Positions 8,044-16,876 of a DNA stretch of 61,926 nucleotides are shown here, one piece after another (the first letter of the stretch is position 1; each line of letters begins with the position of its first letter). Under the pieces are notes generated by a model, which saw only the letters and a list, made by a program, of their open reading frames with translations, had not been told where the DNA came from and ran no database searches. The position numbers were made by a program, and so were the translations under genes. The stretch comes from Bog-950 sp964493695 (GTDB taxonomy: Bacteria > Bacteroidota > Bacteroidia > Chitinophagales > LD1): positions 1 to 61,926 of the forward strand of contig CAZBPG010000010.1 of the NCBI GenBank assembly GCA_964493695.1, given 5' to 3'.

Positions 8044-8913
8044 TTAATGTGTAGCAGGGAACACCGCATTTGCTTCTCTCAATGCTTCATCAAACGAAGT
8101 AATGCTGAAATCTTCTCCCAGTTGTTCGCGCGAAAAATAGTTGAGCAGGTTTTCGGTAGACATATTGCCAATCAGTTCATCTTTTGCCATAGGGCAGCCG
8201 CCATAACCTTTAATCACCGAATCAAACCTTCTGCAACCGTTATCGTAGGCGGTTTCAATTTTTTCTTTCCAGTTGTACGGAGCGGTATGCAGGTGAACAC
8301 CAATCTCCAGTTTAGGAAAAGCCGGAACGAGCGTAGAAAACAGATATTCAATAATCTTCGGTTCCGCCACGCCCACCGTATCGCTCAGCATAAAGGTTTT
8401 AACGTTCAGCACCGAAAGCTTTTCTACCCATTGCTCCACAATCTGAGGGCTGTAAGCATCTCCGTAAGTGTTTCCAAACGCCATACTGATGTATATAATC
8501 AGTTCTTTGTTGTGCTTGTCTGCAAGGTGCTTGATTCTTTTTACCCGTTCTACCGATTCGCTGATGGTTGAATTGGCATTTCGCCTTTGAAAAGTTTCAG
8601 ATACCGAGAACGGAAAGCCAAGACAATCAATCTGCGGAAAGGCACACGCATCTTTTGCTCCGCGTTCGTTGGCAATAATGGCAATCAGTTTAGACTTCGT
8701 ACGGCTTAAATCAAGCCCTTCCAGCACACGGGCAGTATCTGCCATTTGCGGAATAATATCGGGAGATACAAAACTTCCGAAATCAATGGCGCAGTAACCT
8801 ACTTTCAGCAGTTTATTGATGTAGGATATCTTCTTTTCGGTAGGTATAAATTGTCGGATGCCCTGCATGGCATCGCGCGGACATTCAATAATTTTTACCG
8901 GTTCTTTACGCAC
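8044..8913 (-). CDS. Hydroxymethylglutaryl-CoA lyase-like enzyme
   Basis: A 289-residue TIM-barrel protein of the HMG-CoA lyase/DRE metallolyase family. HMG-CoA lyase splits HMG-CoA into acetoacetate and acetyl-CoA, the last step of leucine breakdown. The key residues can be placed: Arg13 in IECPRDAMQG (family EVSPRDG), metal ligands His207 and His209 in GVHLHTAP, and the catalytic loop cysteine Cys240 in GYGGCPMA, followed by GNMSTENLL as in true lyases. The start is a GTG at 8911-8913. The HLHTAP sequence departs from the usual HFHDT, so the substrate could differ from HMG-CoA. It is a single gene with no other leucine-catabolism gene adjacent. Confidence 0.85.
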   Translation of the reverse strand: MRKEPVKIIECPRDAMQGIRQFIPTEKKISYINKLLKVGYCAIDFGSFVSPDIIPQMADTARVLEGLDLSRTKSKLIAIIANERGAKDACAFPQIDCLGFPFSVSETFQRRNANSTISESVERVKRIKHLADKHNKELIIYISMAFGNTYGDAYSPQIVEQWVEKLSVLNVKTFMLSDTVGVAEPKIIEYLFSTLVPAFPKLEIGVHLHTAPYNWKEKIETAYDNGCRRFDSVIKGYGGCPMAKDELIGNMSTENLLNYFSREQLGEDFSITSFDEALREANAVFPATH

Positions 8914-9079
8914 GCTTCAAACCTAAGAAAAATTGCCAATTGCAAAACCGTAACAAGCCGCACTTTGTGTAAGTGCCTCGCATTCTAAAAATATTTTTCA
9001 CCGTTACAATTTTTTATTCTTCTCATTCGTTTATCTTCGAAACCTTTTCGCAGAACTACGTAAAATAAAGTAAACACAC

Positions 9080-10024
9080 ATGATGAAATTAGGCGTACGC
9101 ATTAAATGGCAGTTATTAAGAACCCGTCTTTATCTCGAGCGTTTGCATCCGCGTATGTTTTTTTTACCGGCAGTTATTTTTCTGCTTTCCACTCTTTCGC
9201 TTATACTGTACTATACTCTTTTTCAATTTACTGATTTCTGGGAGCACTGGAGCCAGGCCAACGGCAACGCGTTTCATTTTTGCGAAATGAACCACATGGA
9301 TGAGTTGGTTCGTCAACCGGCAAATACCTGGAGTAATCTTGGTTTCTTTTTAGTCGGCCTCTTTACGCTTACGCTCGGCATTCACGATTTAAAATATTCC
9401 GAACGTAAAAAATCCGATAATTTTTTAGTGCGCTACCCCATATTTTCTATCATGTTCGGTGCTTCGGCTATCTATCTTTTTATAGGCAGTTTCTTTTATC
9501 ATGCTTCACTCACCGAGTTTTTTCAAAAGCTGGACCAAACCGGTATGTGTTCGGTAGCGGTAATGGTGCTGGTGTTTAACCTGTATAAAATCTTTCCGCT
9601 CATACGTATCAAAGGCAAATACAAAAGTTCTCATGCCCTGATGATTGCCTTTGGAATGGGTATTAACTATCTGATTTATTCAACCCTTTATAAAATCAAT
9701 ATCAACTTATTGTTCCCGCTGTTAATAACGGTGGTTTTTTTAACCAGTTGCTATTACCTGCTTTTTGTAAGCAAAGAGCATTACTTCACCAATTACCTTT
9801 GGGCGGCATTTTCCATACTCATGCTTTCCGCAGCCATCTGGATTCTCGACCGCACAAGTGTGATTTGCAACCCTACCAGCATTTTTCAAGGGCATGCTCT
9901 CTGGCACTTGCTGAATGCCGCCTGTATTCTCTTTATCTATCTATATTACCGGTCGGGCACAGCGCCTCTGGATAAGGTAATTATGGCTAAAGAACAAAGG
10001 CGCGCCCTCAGAAGAGGAGAATAA
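9080..10024 (+). CDS. CREST-superfamily membrane hydrolase (alkaline-ceramidase-like)
   Basis: A 314-residue protein with about seven to eight membrane helices. It carries the full polar signature of the CREST superfamily (alkaline ceramidases, PAQR receptors, Per1): FCEMN at 67-71 and PANTWSNLGFF at 80-90, as in ceramidases; Ser137-xxx-His141 in GSFFYHAS; Asp152 in KLDQTGM; and His272-xxx-His276 in GHALWHLL. These Ser, Asp and His residues form the zinc amidase site in that family. Many Bacteroidota make sphingolipids, so ceramide hydrolysis or remodelling in the inner membrane is plausible, but the true substrate is unknown. The gene stands alone, and a REP-like arm follows it. Confidence 0.82.
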   Translation: MMKLGVRIKWQLLRTRLYLERLHPRMFFLPAVIFLLSTLSLILYYTLFQFTDFWEHWSQANGNAFHFCEMNHMDELVRQPANTWSNLGFFLVGLFTLTLGIHDLKYSERKKSDNFLVRYPIFSIMFGASAIYLFIGSFFYHASLTEFFQKLDQTGMCSVAVMVLVFNLYKIFPLIRIKGKYKSSHALMIAFGMGINYLIYSTLYKININLLFPLLITVVFLTSCYYLLFVSKEHYFTNYLWAAFSILMLSAAIWILDRTSVICNPTSIFQGHALWHLLNAACILFIYLYYRSGTAPLDKVIMAKEQRRALRRGE

Positions 10025-10042
10025 ACATTTTCATTTTCTGCA

Positions 10043-10067
10043 TGTCACCCTGAGCGTAGTCGAAGGG
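10043..10067. repeat. Single arm of the GAGCGTAGTCGAAG repeat family
   Basis: This 25-bp copy, in the gap between the ceramidase-like gene and lplA, matches the arms of the element at 1163-1225. Confidence 0.75.
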
Positions 10068-10097
10068 TTTCTTCTTTCTTTATTCCATATTCGCGTA

Positions 10098-11003
10098 GTG
10101 ACCTTAGTAAACAACCGGAACACTTCCAATCCGTACATCAATCTTGCTATTGAAGAGTTTCTTGTTCGCCATGCCGATTGCAGCGGACAGGATTTTCTGC
10201 TGCTCTACATCAACGAGCCATGTATCGTTCTGGGTAAAAATCAAAGCATTTATAAAGAAGTGAATTTTGAATTTCTCCGTAATGGTAAACTGAAACTGTG
10301 CCGGAGGATTTCAGGAGGAGGGACGGTTTATCAGGATAGCGGAAACATCTCTTTCAGTTTTGTTTCCCGGTTCTCCGAGGATAAAATCAACAACTACAAA
10401 CTCTTTAACCAACCGGTGGTAGATGCGCTCAGAAAGATAGGTGTAAATGCAGAGATGGATGAGCGAAACAACATCCTCTGTAACGGGAAAAAGATTTCAG
10501 GCAATGCGCAGTTTACTAACCGCAAAAACATTATCAGCCACGGTACTCTTTTGTTCAATGCAGATTTGAATTTACTGCGGAGTTGTTTGAAAGAGAATGA
10601 TTTTTCTGTTGAATCAAAAGCGGTAAGCTCAGTGCGAAGTTCAGTAATGAACATCAAGGAAGTTGCTGAACGTGTATCATCTGCAGAAGAGTTGAAAGAT
10701 TATCTGGCAAAAGACTTGAAAGCAGAAACGGTTCTTGAGTTTACAGAAGAGGAGTGGAGCGCTATTATAAAAAGCGCAGAAGAAAAATTCAAATCGTTTG
10801 AATGGATTTACGGTAGAAGTCCCTTTACAAAAATTACGAAAGCAGAAACGGAGATTGAAGTAGAAGAAGGAATGATAAAAGACATCCGACATCCGTCATC
10901 TGCCATCCGTCAACTCATTGGTGTTCCATACGAGTTCAATGAAATAAAAAAGGCGCTGGCTGAATTTCCCAACGCTTCTGAGTTATTAATGGAGGTGTTT
11001 TAG
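10098..11003 (+). CDS. lplA: Lipoate-protein ligase A
   Basis: A 301-residue ligase that activates lipoate with ATP and transfers it to the lysine of E2 and H-protein lipoyl domains. The BPL/LplA fold is clear: NLAIEEFL at 15-22, the lipoyl-AMP loop RRISGGGTVYQD at 69-80, and the substrate lysine region GKKISGNAQF at 130-139 (Lys132), then SHGTLLFNADL. The C-terminal accessory domain is present (FEWIYGRSPFT) but contains a short stretch, KDIRHPSSAIRQ, encoded by 7-bp repeats (10883-10914). The start is a GTG at 10098. Its products would serve the E2 at 54861 and the pyruvate dehydrogenase of which pdhB is part. Confidence 0.94.
   Translation: MTLVNNRNTSNPYINLAIEEFLVRHADCSGQDFLLLYINEPCIVLGKNQSIYKEVNFEFLRNGKLKLCRRISGGGTVYQDSGNISFSFVSRFSEDKINNYKLFNQPVVDALRKIGVNAEMDERNNILCNGKKISGNAQFTNRKNIISHGTLLFNADLNLLRSCLKENDFSVESKAVSSVRSSVMNIKEVAERVSSAEELKDYLAKDLKAETVLEFTEEEWSAIIKSAEEKFKSFEWIYGRSPFTKITKAETEIEVEEGMIKDIRHPSSAIRQLIGVPYEFNEIKKALAEFPNASELLMEVF
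10883..10914. repeat. Heptanucleotide repeat inside lplA
   Basis: About four copies of CATCCGT-like 7-mers (CATCCGA, CATCCGT, CATCTGC, CATCCGT) lie in frame and encode residues about 262-273, in the accessory domain of the ligase. Confidence 0.8.
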
Positions 11004-12686
11004 CTATTGACCTTGCCCCTTCACCACCTTCCTCACTACGCGCCAAACTTCTCCCCTCTCTTTCAGGAGAGGGGTCGGGGGTGAGGCCACCTCCACAAAA
11101 TAAACCCCATTCGCCAGCCAGCTTAAATCAAGCACCTTAGTATAACCGGTGGCTAAGTTGTTTTCCTCTCTCCGGTAAACCACTTGTCCCAACATGTTTG
11201 TAATCGTAAAGGTGGCTTCGCGCATAGCCCTCCCCTCTCCTTCGGAGAGGGTTAGGGAGAGGTCACTGCTAAACGGGTTAGGCCAAACCTGCATTTGTCT
11301 TGTGTCTTGTGTCTGTTGTCTATCGTCTATTCCGGTAACGGTATCCATACAAAACTTCATTATCCAATAGTCATAAGTTGAATCTACACCACCATCCCAA
11401 TTTGGCTGTGATTTGTAACCGCCTATTCCTCCATTGCAAATTGCAGCTACAGCATAACAACCATCACTGGTTTGTATAGCATAACCATCATTTACTTCTT
11501 TAGTAAAAATCGTTTTATCCCACTGTTTATCGCCTGCCGAGTCTGTTTTCACAATCCAAGTTTGCCATATGCCGAAATTATTTTCTGTTTTGTCATCACC
11601 CGGCACATCAACTGTTGAACGACCTGATAACAAATATCCTCCATCCGTAGTTAGCCTGATCTTATTGAAATTATGTATTCCACCACTATAGCCCTTATCC
11701 CATTCTTTGTTACCTGTTGAATCAATTTTTACTATCCAATAGCCAATTCTGTCATTTGTTTTATCTCCACCGATTCCTGATGCAGATAGTCCTCCCAAAA
11801 CATATCCACCATCAATTGTCTTTTGCAGGGAGTAAAAATCATCATCCTTTGTTCCGCCATAGTCCTTATCCCATTCTTTGTTGCCAACGGAGTCAATCCT
11901 TACTACCCAAAAATCGTTTCTGAAGTTTGCACCACTACCCCATGTATTCTGGCTTTTGTCACCACTGCTGTCAGAATGCGAACCTCCTCCCAAAAAGTAT
12001 CCTCCATCATTAGTAATTGCTAAATCTCCTATACCATCACATTTTGTTCCTCCGTATCGTTTATCCCATTGCTTGTTGCCCATTGAGTCAATCTTTACAA
12101 TCCAAAAATCGCAATCTCCTCTTGATGCTTCTGTTTTGTCCCCACTTACTCCTGAACTTGAACTGCCTCCTAACAGATATCCTCCGTCTTGTGTTTGAAT
12201 TGCTGATTGCAGGTAATCTCCATCCGTTCCTCCAAACCGCTTATCCCATTGCTTCCCTCCATACCCATCAGTTTTGACTATCCAGAAATCCCAACTGCCC
12301 CAATTTGGTTCAGTTTTATCACCGTTTAATCCCGAACTTGAAATCATTCCAATCAAATAACCATTATCTACAGTTTGAAGCAAACTGTGTGGTGCTTCAT
12401 ACCCAGTACCCCCATATCGTTTATCCCATTCCTTATTACCCATAGAATCAATTTTCACTAACCAACAATCAAAACTCCCCCTGCCTGCTTCGGTAATGTC
12501 TCCAAAAATTTCTGTATCTGTATGCCCTGCTAAAACATACCCCCCATCGTTTGTTTGTTGAAACTCATTAAAGTTATCGTTGCTGTTTCCTCCAAACCGC
12601 TTATCCCACTGCTTAACCAAAGTAAACTGCGCATTACACACGAAGAAAAACAAACCCAAGACGATAAAATTGATTAGTTTTTTCAT
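11004..12686 (-). CDS. T9SS-secreted repeat protein (WDKRYGGT / DGGYLLGG repeats)
   Basis: A 560-residue surface or secreted protein. After the signal peptide (LINFIVLGLFFFVCNAQ) come about seven repeats of roughly 60 residues built around DKRFGGT, then TNDGGYVLAG and DFWIVKIDS, a propeller-like unit common in Bacteroidota. Residues about 466-560 are a T9SS type A sorting domain (QVWPNPF, ITNMLGQVVY, LANGVYFVEV). The domain is interrupted by two in-frame REP-like palindromes (SEGEGRAMR at about 476-484 and SPPTPLLKERGE at about 535-546) and is preceded by a heptamer repeat (DDRQQTQDTRQM). These insertions fall between predicted beta strands, so export may still work. The gene lies 2 bases downstream of the GH16 gene, so the two are probably co-transcribed. 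Confidence 0.85.
   Translation of the reverse strand: MKKLINFIVLGLFFFVCNAQFTLVKQWDKRFGGNSNDNFNEFQQTNDGGYVLAGHTDTEIFGDITEAGRGSFDCWLVKIDSMGNKEWDKRYGGTGYEAPHSLLQTVDNGYLIGMISSSGLNGDKTEPNWGSWDFWIVKTDGYGGKQWDKRFGGTDGDYLQSAIQTQDGGYLLGGSSSSGVSGDKTEASRGDCDFWIVKIDSMGNKQWDKRYGGTKCDGIGDLAITNDGGYFLGGGSHSDSSGDKSQNTWGSGANFRNDFWVVRIDSVGNKEWDKDYGGTKDDDFYSLQKTIDGGYVLGGLSASGIGGDKTNDRIGYWIVKIDSTGNKEWDKGYSGGIHNFNKIRLTTDGGYLLSGRSTVDVPGDDKTENNFGIWQTWIVKTDSAGDKQWDKTIFTKEVNDGYAIQTSDGCYAVAAICNGGIGGYKSQPNWDGGVDSTYDYWIMKFCMDTVTGIDDRQQTQDTRQMQVWPNPFSSDLSLTLSEGEGRAMREATFTITNMLGQVVYRREENNLATGYTKVLDLSWLANGVYFVEVASPPTPLLKERGEVWRVVRKVVKGQGQ
11051..11086. repeat. REP-like palindrome in the sorting domain (copy 1)
   Basis: CTCCCCTCTC-TTTC-AGGAGAGGGG and a trailing TCGGGGGTGAGG. 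The complement encodes SPPTPLLKERGE inside the C-terminal domain of the gene at 11004-12686. Related copies lie at 11229-11263 and 16825-16873. Confidence 0.85.
11229..11263. repeat. REP-like palindrome in the sorting domain (copy 2)
   Basis: CCCTCTCC-TTC-GGAGAGGG with a trailing TTAGGGAGAGG. The complement encodes LTLSEGEGRAM within the same sorting domain as copy 1. Confidence 0.85.
11295..11332. repeat. Heptanucleotide repeat before the sorting domain
   Basis: About five 7-mers of the form TGTCTTG/TGTCTAT. On the coding (minus) strand they give DDRQQTQDTRQ, the linker between the repeat region and the T9SS domain of the gene at 11004-12686. Confidence 0.8.
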
Positions 12687-12688
12687 GT

Positions 12689-15600
12689 TTAGTTTTTCAC
12701 TACTTTTCCTTTACCCGCTACAATCCCGTTTACACTTACTCTGTAAAAATACATACCATTACTCACATTTCCGGCATTCCACATTAACTCAATAATGTTA
12801 GTCTCAACGTATCGGTTTGTTTCATACACCCTTTTACAGTTAACATCTTCAAGAAAAATCTCAATAATATTACCCAGTGTCAAGTTCTCAATATGAAAAG
12901 TAAAGGTATTATTTGAAGGGTTGGGATACACCGAAACACCTAACGCCCTTTCTTTTTTGGCTTTTGAGTCATCGGCAATTTCGTTTTGTATAGGGGAGCC
13001 GTCTGATCTGTCATCTGTTTTAAAAGATGCATAATTTCCCCACTGAGGGTTTGTTGGGCAATCAACCGGATTGTCGGCATCTAACCAACTCACAACATGT
13101 AATCTTGCATCGTACCCCACATAAAACAACTTGCCAAAATCAGTAGGCTCAAACGCCATCATGCCAAATGCATATTCATTATAGTTTAACGGTGTTTTAT
13201 ACCAGTTGCCGTGTAAGCCGGTTTCTCTGTCGCTGAAATAATACCAGATATGACCGTCTTCAGCCGCGTAATACACCATGTTTTCTTGCTGACTTAATGC
13301 CACTGACACAATTGGCGCATTATATCCAAAAACGGTATGCGCATTAATGGCATCTGTGCATTCCGGGTTGCCTCCTAATTTTTGTAGGCCGTTTGCATTC
13401 GGGGCATTGTAGTCCCAATCGTAAGAATAAACATCTTCATCAAGCCCTTTAAAATACATCCTCGAATTTTCTTCGTCTATTACTAAAGATGATGCGGCAA
13501 TTGTACTGGCTGCAATTTGATTGGGTTGCCAGTTGTTCCACCACGATTTTTGAATCAGGTTGTTATCATCATCTTCATAGAACAGCAAGCAGCCACAGCC
13601 ATGTACAGCTAAACCAAAATTAGCATCTTCAGTATTTGTTATCTGTACAACCTGCCCTTGGGTAGGTCCTGTAGGACACCATGCGTAAATGTTATCATCC
13701 AACCCAATGTAAAATAATCTTCCTAAATCATCAACATTTAATGCCCCTCCAAAATAATCACTCAATTGCGTGGACCAGTGTCCGCAGTAAACACCTGTGG
13801 CATAGTTTGCCCATTGCCCTGATATCCATTGAAAGAATTTTATTTCACCTGATGTGCTACGGTAGTAAACCCTGTCTTCATCTACAGTAATTTCACCCGC
13901 CACATCCCGTACGGTTGCTCCGTTGTGGGTTAGGGCATACTCCACCCAGTTGCCACCATCTAAATACGCATTATACAGTTTATTGTCTGCTCCTGTGTAA
14001 TAAATCTTCTGCAACCCCGGCTCGTTTGTATAGGCAATCTTCCCAGGAAAAACAGGATGTGTCAAACCACCCTGTCCATTGTTGTTCGAAATTGTTAGCA
14101 ATGTGTTGTTCGGATTTTGTCCATCGGCATTGGGGCTTTCTAATGTTCTTGCTATGCCGCCTTGCCTATTTTGCAGGCTTTCGGGTACGTTATTCGTACC
14201 ATCTCTTGGCTGGTAAAATCTTATATAATCAACATCCATTACGTAGCTTGGTTCGTTAGCGAAGTATGTCAAGCCTAATCCAAGCATTATTCTAACTTCG
14301 CGCGGTGACCATCCGTAACATTCATCTGCCGGAAAAGGAGTTTGCACATCTCTGTCTATCGACCACGTTTCTTTACCATCTACAAATAAAATCAGCTCTT
14401 CTGTAGAAAATACCATGCTGTAAGTATGATAGTCTTCAGTATAATCGCACGGGGTTTGTTTCCAAAATGCTCTGCCACAAGCAACATGATTTGCATTTGT
14501 GTCTGACTGTGGCCATGTATCTAAAGATGCATCCCTCCAATCATGAATATTGGAAGTCATTTTCTTTGATTCATTTTCCCCTAAACTATTTTCCATTATG
14601 TCATATTCTATTTGCCCGTCAAAAATCCAGAACGCTGGCCAGGCACCGGCACCCGAAGGGGTCTTACATCGCACTTCAAGTAATCCAGGCAAGGTTGGGT
14701 CAACAAAAACACTTTGAGAAGTTATGTTACCTGTTCGGTAAGTATATGTTTTTTCTACTAGCGTTGTTTCAGGAGTACACGAAGTGGGAAAATCGGCTAT
14801 TGAGCTAGCAGTAAATCGAAGTATACCCCCGCCAGGAAAACTCAATTCACCAGCACTTCCATCTCCGTTTCCGTTGTTACCTATGTTTGTATATGCGTAA
14901 ACAGGATTAGCATGTTCCGTATCTAAATTCCAAATATCATGGTTATCGCATACGTTCGTGCAGATATCACCTTGAGACTCCCAACAAAAGAAAGGGGCCC
15001 ATCTTCTGTTGTTTTCGTCACCGAAAGCCTCAAGATAGCTAGTATAATCAAAGTTTTCATCCAAAGATATTGCCCAGTTAGTCTTATCAAGCAACCCTGC
15101 GCTTAAAAGAGGATATATAGCTCTTGCCCTTGTAGTTACTGCCCTGCTCTTATTGCCCGTATTTTTATCGTTACTCCTCAACCATATTATAGTATCCATA
15201 CCCGGCAGTAAACTTATGTTAATACTACCATAAGGGTTTATTGTATGGTAATTAGCAAAACTATCATTGGTTGCCCATTCTATTTCATCACCTCCCGCAC
15301 CAACAATAATGCTGTCAAAGGTAACCGTAACTGCTATTGGTGTATCAACTAACATAGTTTTAGGTGCAGGGGCAACCGGTGAGGCTACATCTGTTATATA
15401 CACCTTTAAGTTACCGGTGGCATTTCCGCATCCGGCTGGCCCATGCACATTTGCTCTTAAAGTAAAACTGTCTCCACTCATGCTATATACCCAGCCGGTT
15501 AAGGAATCAACCGTTGCACTGCCGCTTACAATACTGTAAATAGCTTTAACCCCATACATGGCACTACCTTGGTAAAGCGCACTATCATTTACATATACAA

Positions 15601-16759
15601 GGGTATCTCCTTCTATGTAAACATTGGTATCAACCGCATGTAACACAGAAACCAAAACATATCCCAACACTAAAGTATCACCGGTAGCTGTATCGGTGCT
15701 TAAAATGGTAAAGAAGGTATTTGTATAAACATTACCGGTACTTATACTTAAAACAGTATTGTTACCAAATGCCGTTGCAACTCTGCCGGTATCAGTTAAC
15801 AGGTCATATCTGACTGTTGTATCTGTGTTCGGTATTTTAATAATAGTTCCTGTGCCAACGCAAACATTAACTATAGAGTCTACCGTTATTGGTTGCCGTT
15901 GAAAAACTTGTGTTACAATAGCAATCGTACTCCGCACATCACTCACACACCCACTCACTGTATCCATACTCCTCAGCCAAATCAATTGAAACGAATCAGG
16001 CGGCACGGTTAAGCTAATCGTGCAATAGGGCGTATCAATAACTCCGCTTGCAAACGCACTATCCAAAGCCCATTCCATTTGGTTAGCTCCAAAGCCAGCA
16101 TAAATGCTGTCAAAAACAAAATCGTAAGCAGTATCGCTCTCCACCCTCACCGGTGCCGGTGGTGTAGGTGCATCAGGCTTAAAGTTTACAGTTAGCACCG
16201 TGTAATCAATTTCCTTGCTAACCACACCGCTTCCGCTTACCCTGCTTCGCATCCATATCGTGTCCCTATGTCCTATGTATACTCTTATCTTCAATGCACT
16301 GTCACAGCCTGCATAGTGGCTGTAACTAAAAGCAGAGTCGTAACTCCATTCCAATTGGTCAGCACCACTTCCGGCAATCATATCTTCAAATACAAATGTA
16401 ACTGCCGTATCACCGCACACCGTCTGCGGTGCAGGTGCTGCCGGTGGCAAAGGTTTCTCCGGCTGCTCAAACCCCTGCGTCAACATCAAGTTCCCGTGCT
16501 TCAAAGTAGTCTGCACCGGTTCGCCCACCGTGTAACTTAAACCAAAGTTACCTACCTGTGTATGGCTTCCCTGCACCGGTTGCACTCGCGGTGTTAGCTG
16601 TAAGTTTTGCGCATCTGCTGTTGCTAAACAAATAACAAGAACAAGCAAAGTAATTTGCCATTTGTGTTTTGCTCTTTGCTCTTTGCTCTTTGCGTTTTGC
16701 ATTTCTTGCATAATGCCTACTGCCAACTGCATACTCTCGCTGTTTTGTTTCTTCTTCAT
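12689..16759 (-). CDS. T9SS-secreted glycoside hydrolase family 16 protein with propeller-like region
   Basis: A 1356-residue multidomain surface enzyme. A signal peptide (ITLLVLVICLATADAQ) is preceded by an unusually long n-region (residues 1-35) encoded largely by 7-bp repeats. Residues about 100-540 are beta-sandwich repeats with recurring PVAPAPKT and LEWxxDSAF motifs. About 555-830 is a GH16 jelly roll with the catalytic ExDxxE motif as EYDIME (Glu718 nucleophile, Asp720, Glu723 acid/base) and a flanking PAFWIFDGQ. GH16 enzymes cut beta-1,3/1,4-glucans, agar, carrageenan or porphyran; the subtype cannot be told. Residues about 880-1250 are aromatic-rich repeats (KIYYTGADNKLYN, RLFYIGLDDNIYAW) like a beta-propeller or tectonin lectin. 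A T9SS domain (VSVYPNPSNNTF to GMYFYRVSVNG) ends it. Confidence 0.88.
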   Translation of the reverse strand: MKKKQNSESMQLAVGIMQEMQNAKSKEQRAKHKWQITLLVLVICLATADAQNLQLTPRVQPVQGSHTQVGNFGLSYTVGEPVQTTLKHGNLMLTQGFEQPEKPLPPAAPAPQTVCGDTAVTFVFEDMIAGSGADQLEWSYDSAFSYSHYAGCDSALKIRVYIGHRDTIWMRSRVSGSGVVSKEIDYTVLTVNFKPDAPTPPAPVRVESDTAYDFVFDSIYAGFGANQMEWALDSAFASGVIDTPYCTISLTVPPDSFQLIWLRSMDTVSGCVSDVRSTIAIVTQVFQRQPITVDSIVNVCVGTGTIIKIPNTDTTVRYDLLTDTGRVATAFGNNTVLSISTGNVYTNTFFTILSTDTATGDTLVLGYVLVSVLHAVDTNVYIEGDTLVYVNDSALYQGSAMYGVKAIYSIVSGSATVDSLTGWVYSMSGDSFTLRANVHGPAGCGNATGNLKVYITDVASPVAPAPKTMLVDTPIAVTVTFDSIIVGAGGDEIEWATNDSFANYHTINPYGSINISLLPGMDTIIWLRSNDKNTGNKSRAVTTRARAIYPLLSAGLLDKTNWAISLDENFDYTSYLEAFGDENNRRWAPFFCWESQGDICTNVCDNHDIWNLDTEHANPVYAYTNIGNNGNGDGSAGELSFPGGGILRFTASSIADFPTSCTPETTLVEKTYTYRTGNITSQSVFVDPTLPGLLEVRCKTPSGAGAWPAFWIFDGQIEYDIMENSLGENESKKMTSNIHDWRDASLDTWPQSDTNANHVACGRAFWKQTPCDYTEDYHTYSMVFSTEELILFVDGKETWSIDRDVQTPFPADECYGWSPREVRIMLGLGLTYFANEPSYVMDVDYIRFYQPRDGTNNVPESLQNRQGGIARTLESPNADGQNPNNTLLTISNNNGQGGLTHPVFPGKIAYTNEPGLQKIYYTGADNKLYNAYLDGGNWVEYALTHNGATVRDVAGEITVDEDRVYYRSTSGEIKFFQWISGQWANYATGVYCGHWSTQLSDYFGGALNVDDLGRLFYIGLDDNIYAWCPTGPTQGQVVQITNTEDANFGLAVHGCGCLLFYEDDDNNLIQKSWWNNWQPNQIAASTIAASSLVIDEENSRMYFKGLDEDVYSYDWDYNAPNANGLQKLGGNPECTDAINAHTVFGYNAPIVSVALSQQENMVYYAAEDGHIWYYFSDRETGLHGNWYKTPLNYNEYAFGMMAFEPTDFGKLFYVGYDARLHVVSWLDADNPVDCPTNPQWGNYASFKTDDRSDGSPIQNEIADDSKAKKERALGVSVYPNPSNNTFTFHIENLTLGNIIEIFLEDVNCKRVYETNRYVETNIIELMWNAGNVSNGMYFYRVSVNGIVAGKGKVVKN
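16659..16737. repeat. Heptanucleotide repeats over the GH16 signal peptide n-region
   Basis: Two runs: CTTTGCT repeated about four times with variants, and TGCCTAC-TGCCAAC-TGCATAC. Both have a 7-bp period and together they encode residues about 8-34 ahead of the hydrophobic signal core. Confidence 0.8.
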
Positions 16760-16824
16760 GTCTTTCGGTTTAATGAGCTTTCAAATTCATTTCCTAAAAT
16801 TTAACCGCAACCTTGGCGTTAAGT

Positions 16825-16873
16825 TCTTCCCTCTCCTTAGGAGAGGGAAGATGCCGAAGGCAGATGGGTGAGG
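16825..16873. repeat. REP-like palindrome (copy 3), intergenic
   Basis: TTCCCTCTCC-TTA-GGAGAGGGAA followed by GATGCCGAAGGCAGATGGGTGAGG, in the gap between the GH16 gene and the next upstream gene. Same family as the two copies inside the gene at 11004-12686. Confidence 0.85.
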
Positions 16874-16876
16874 TGC

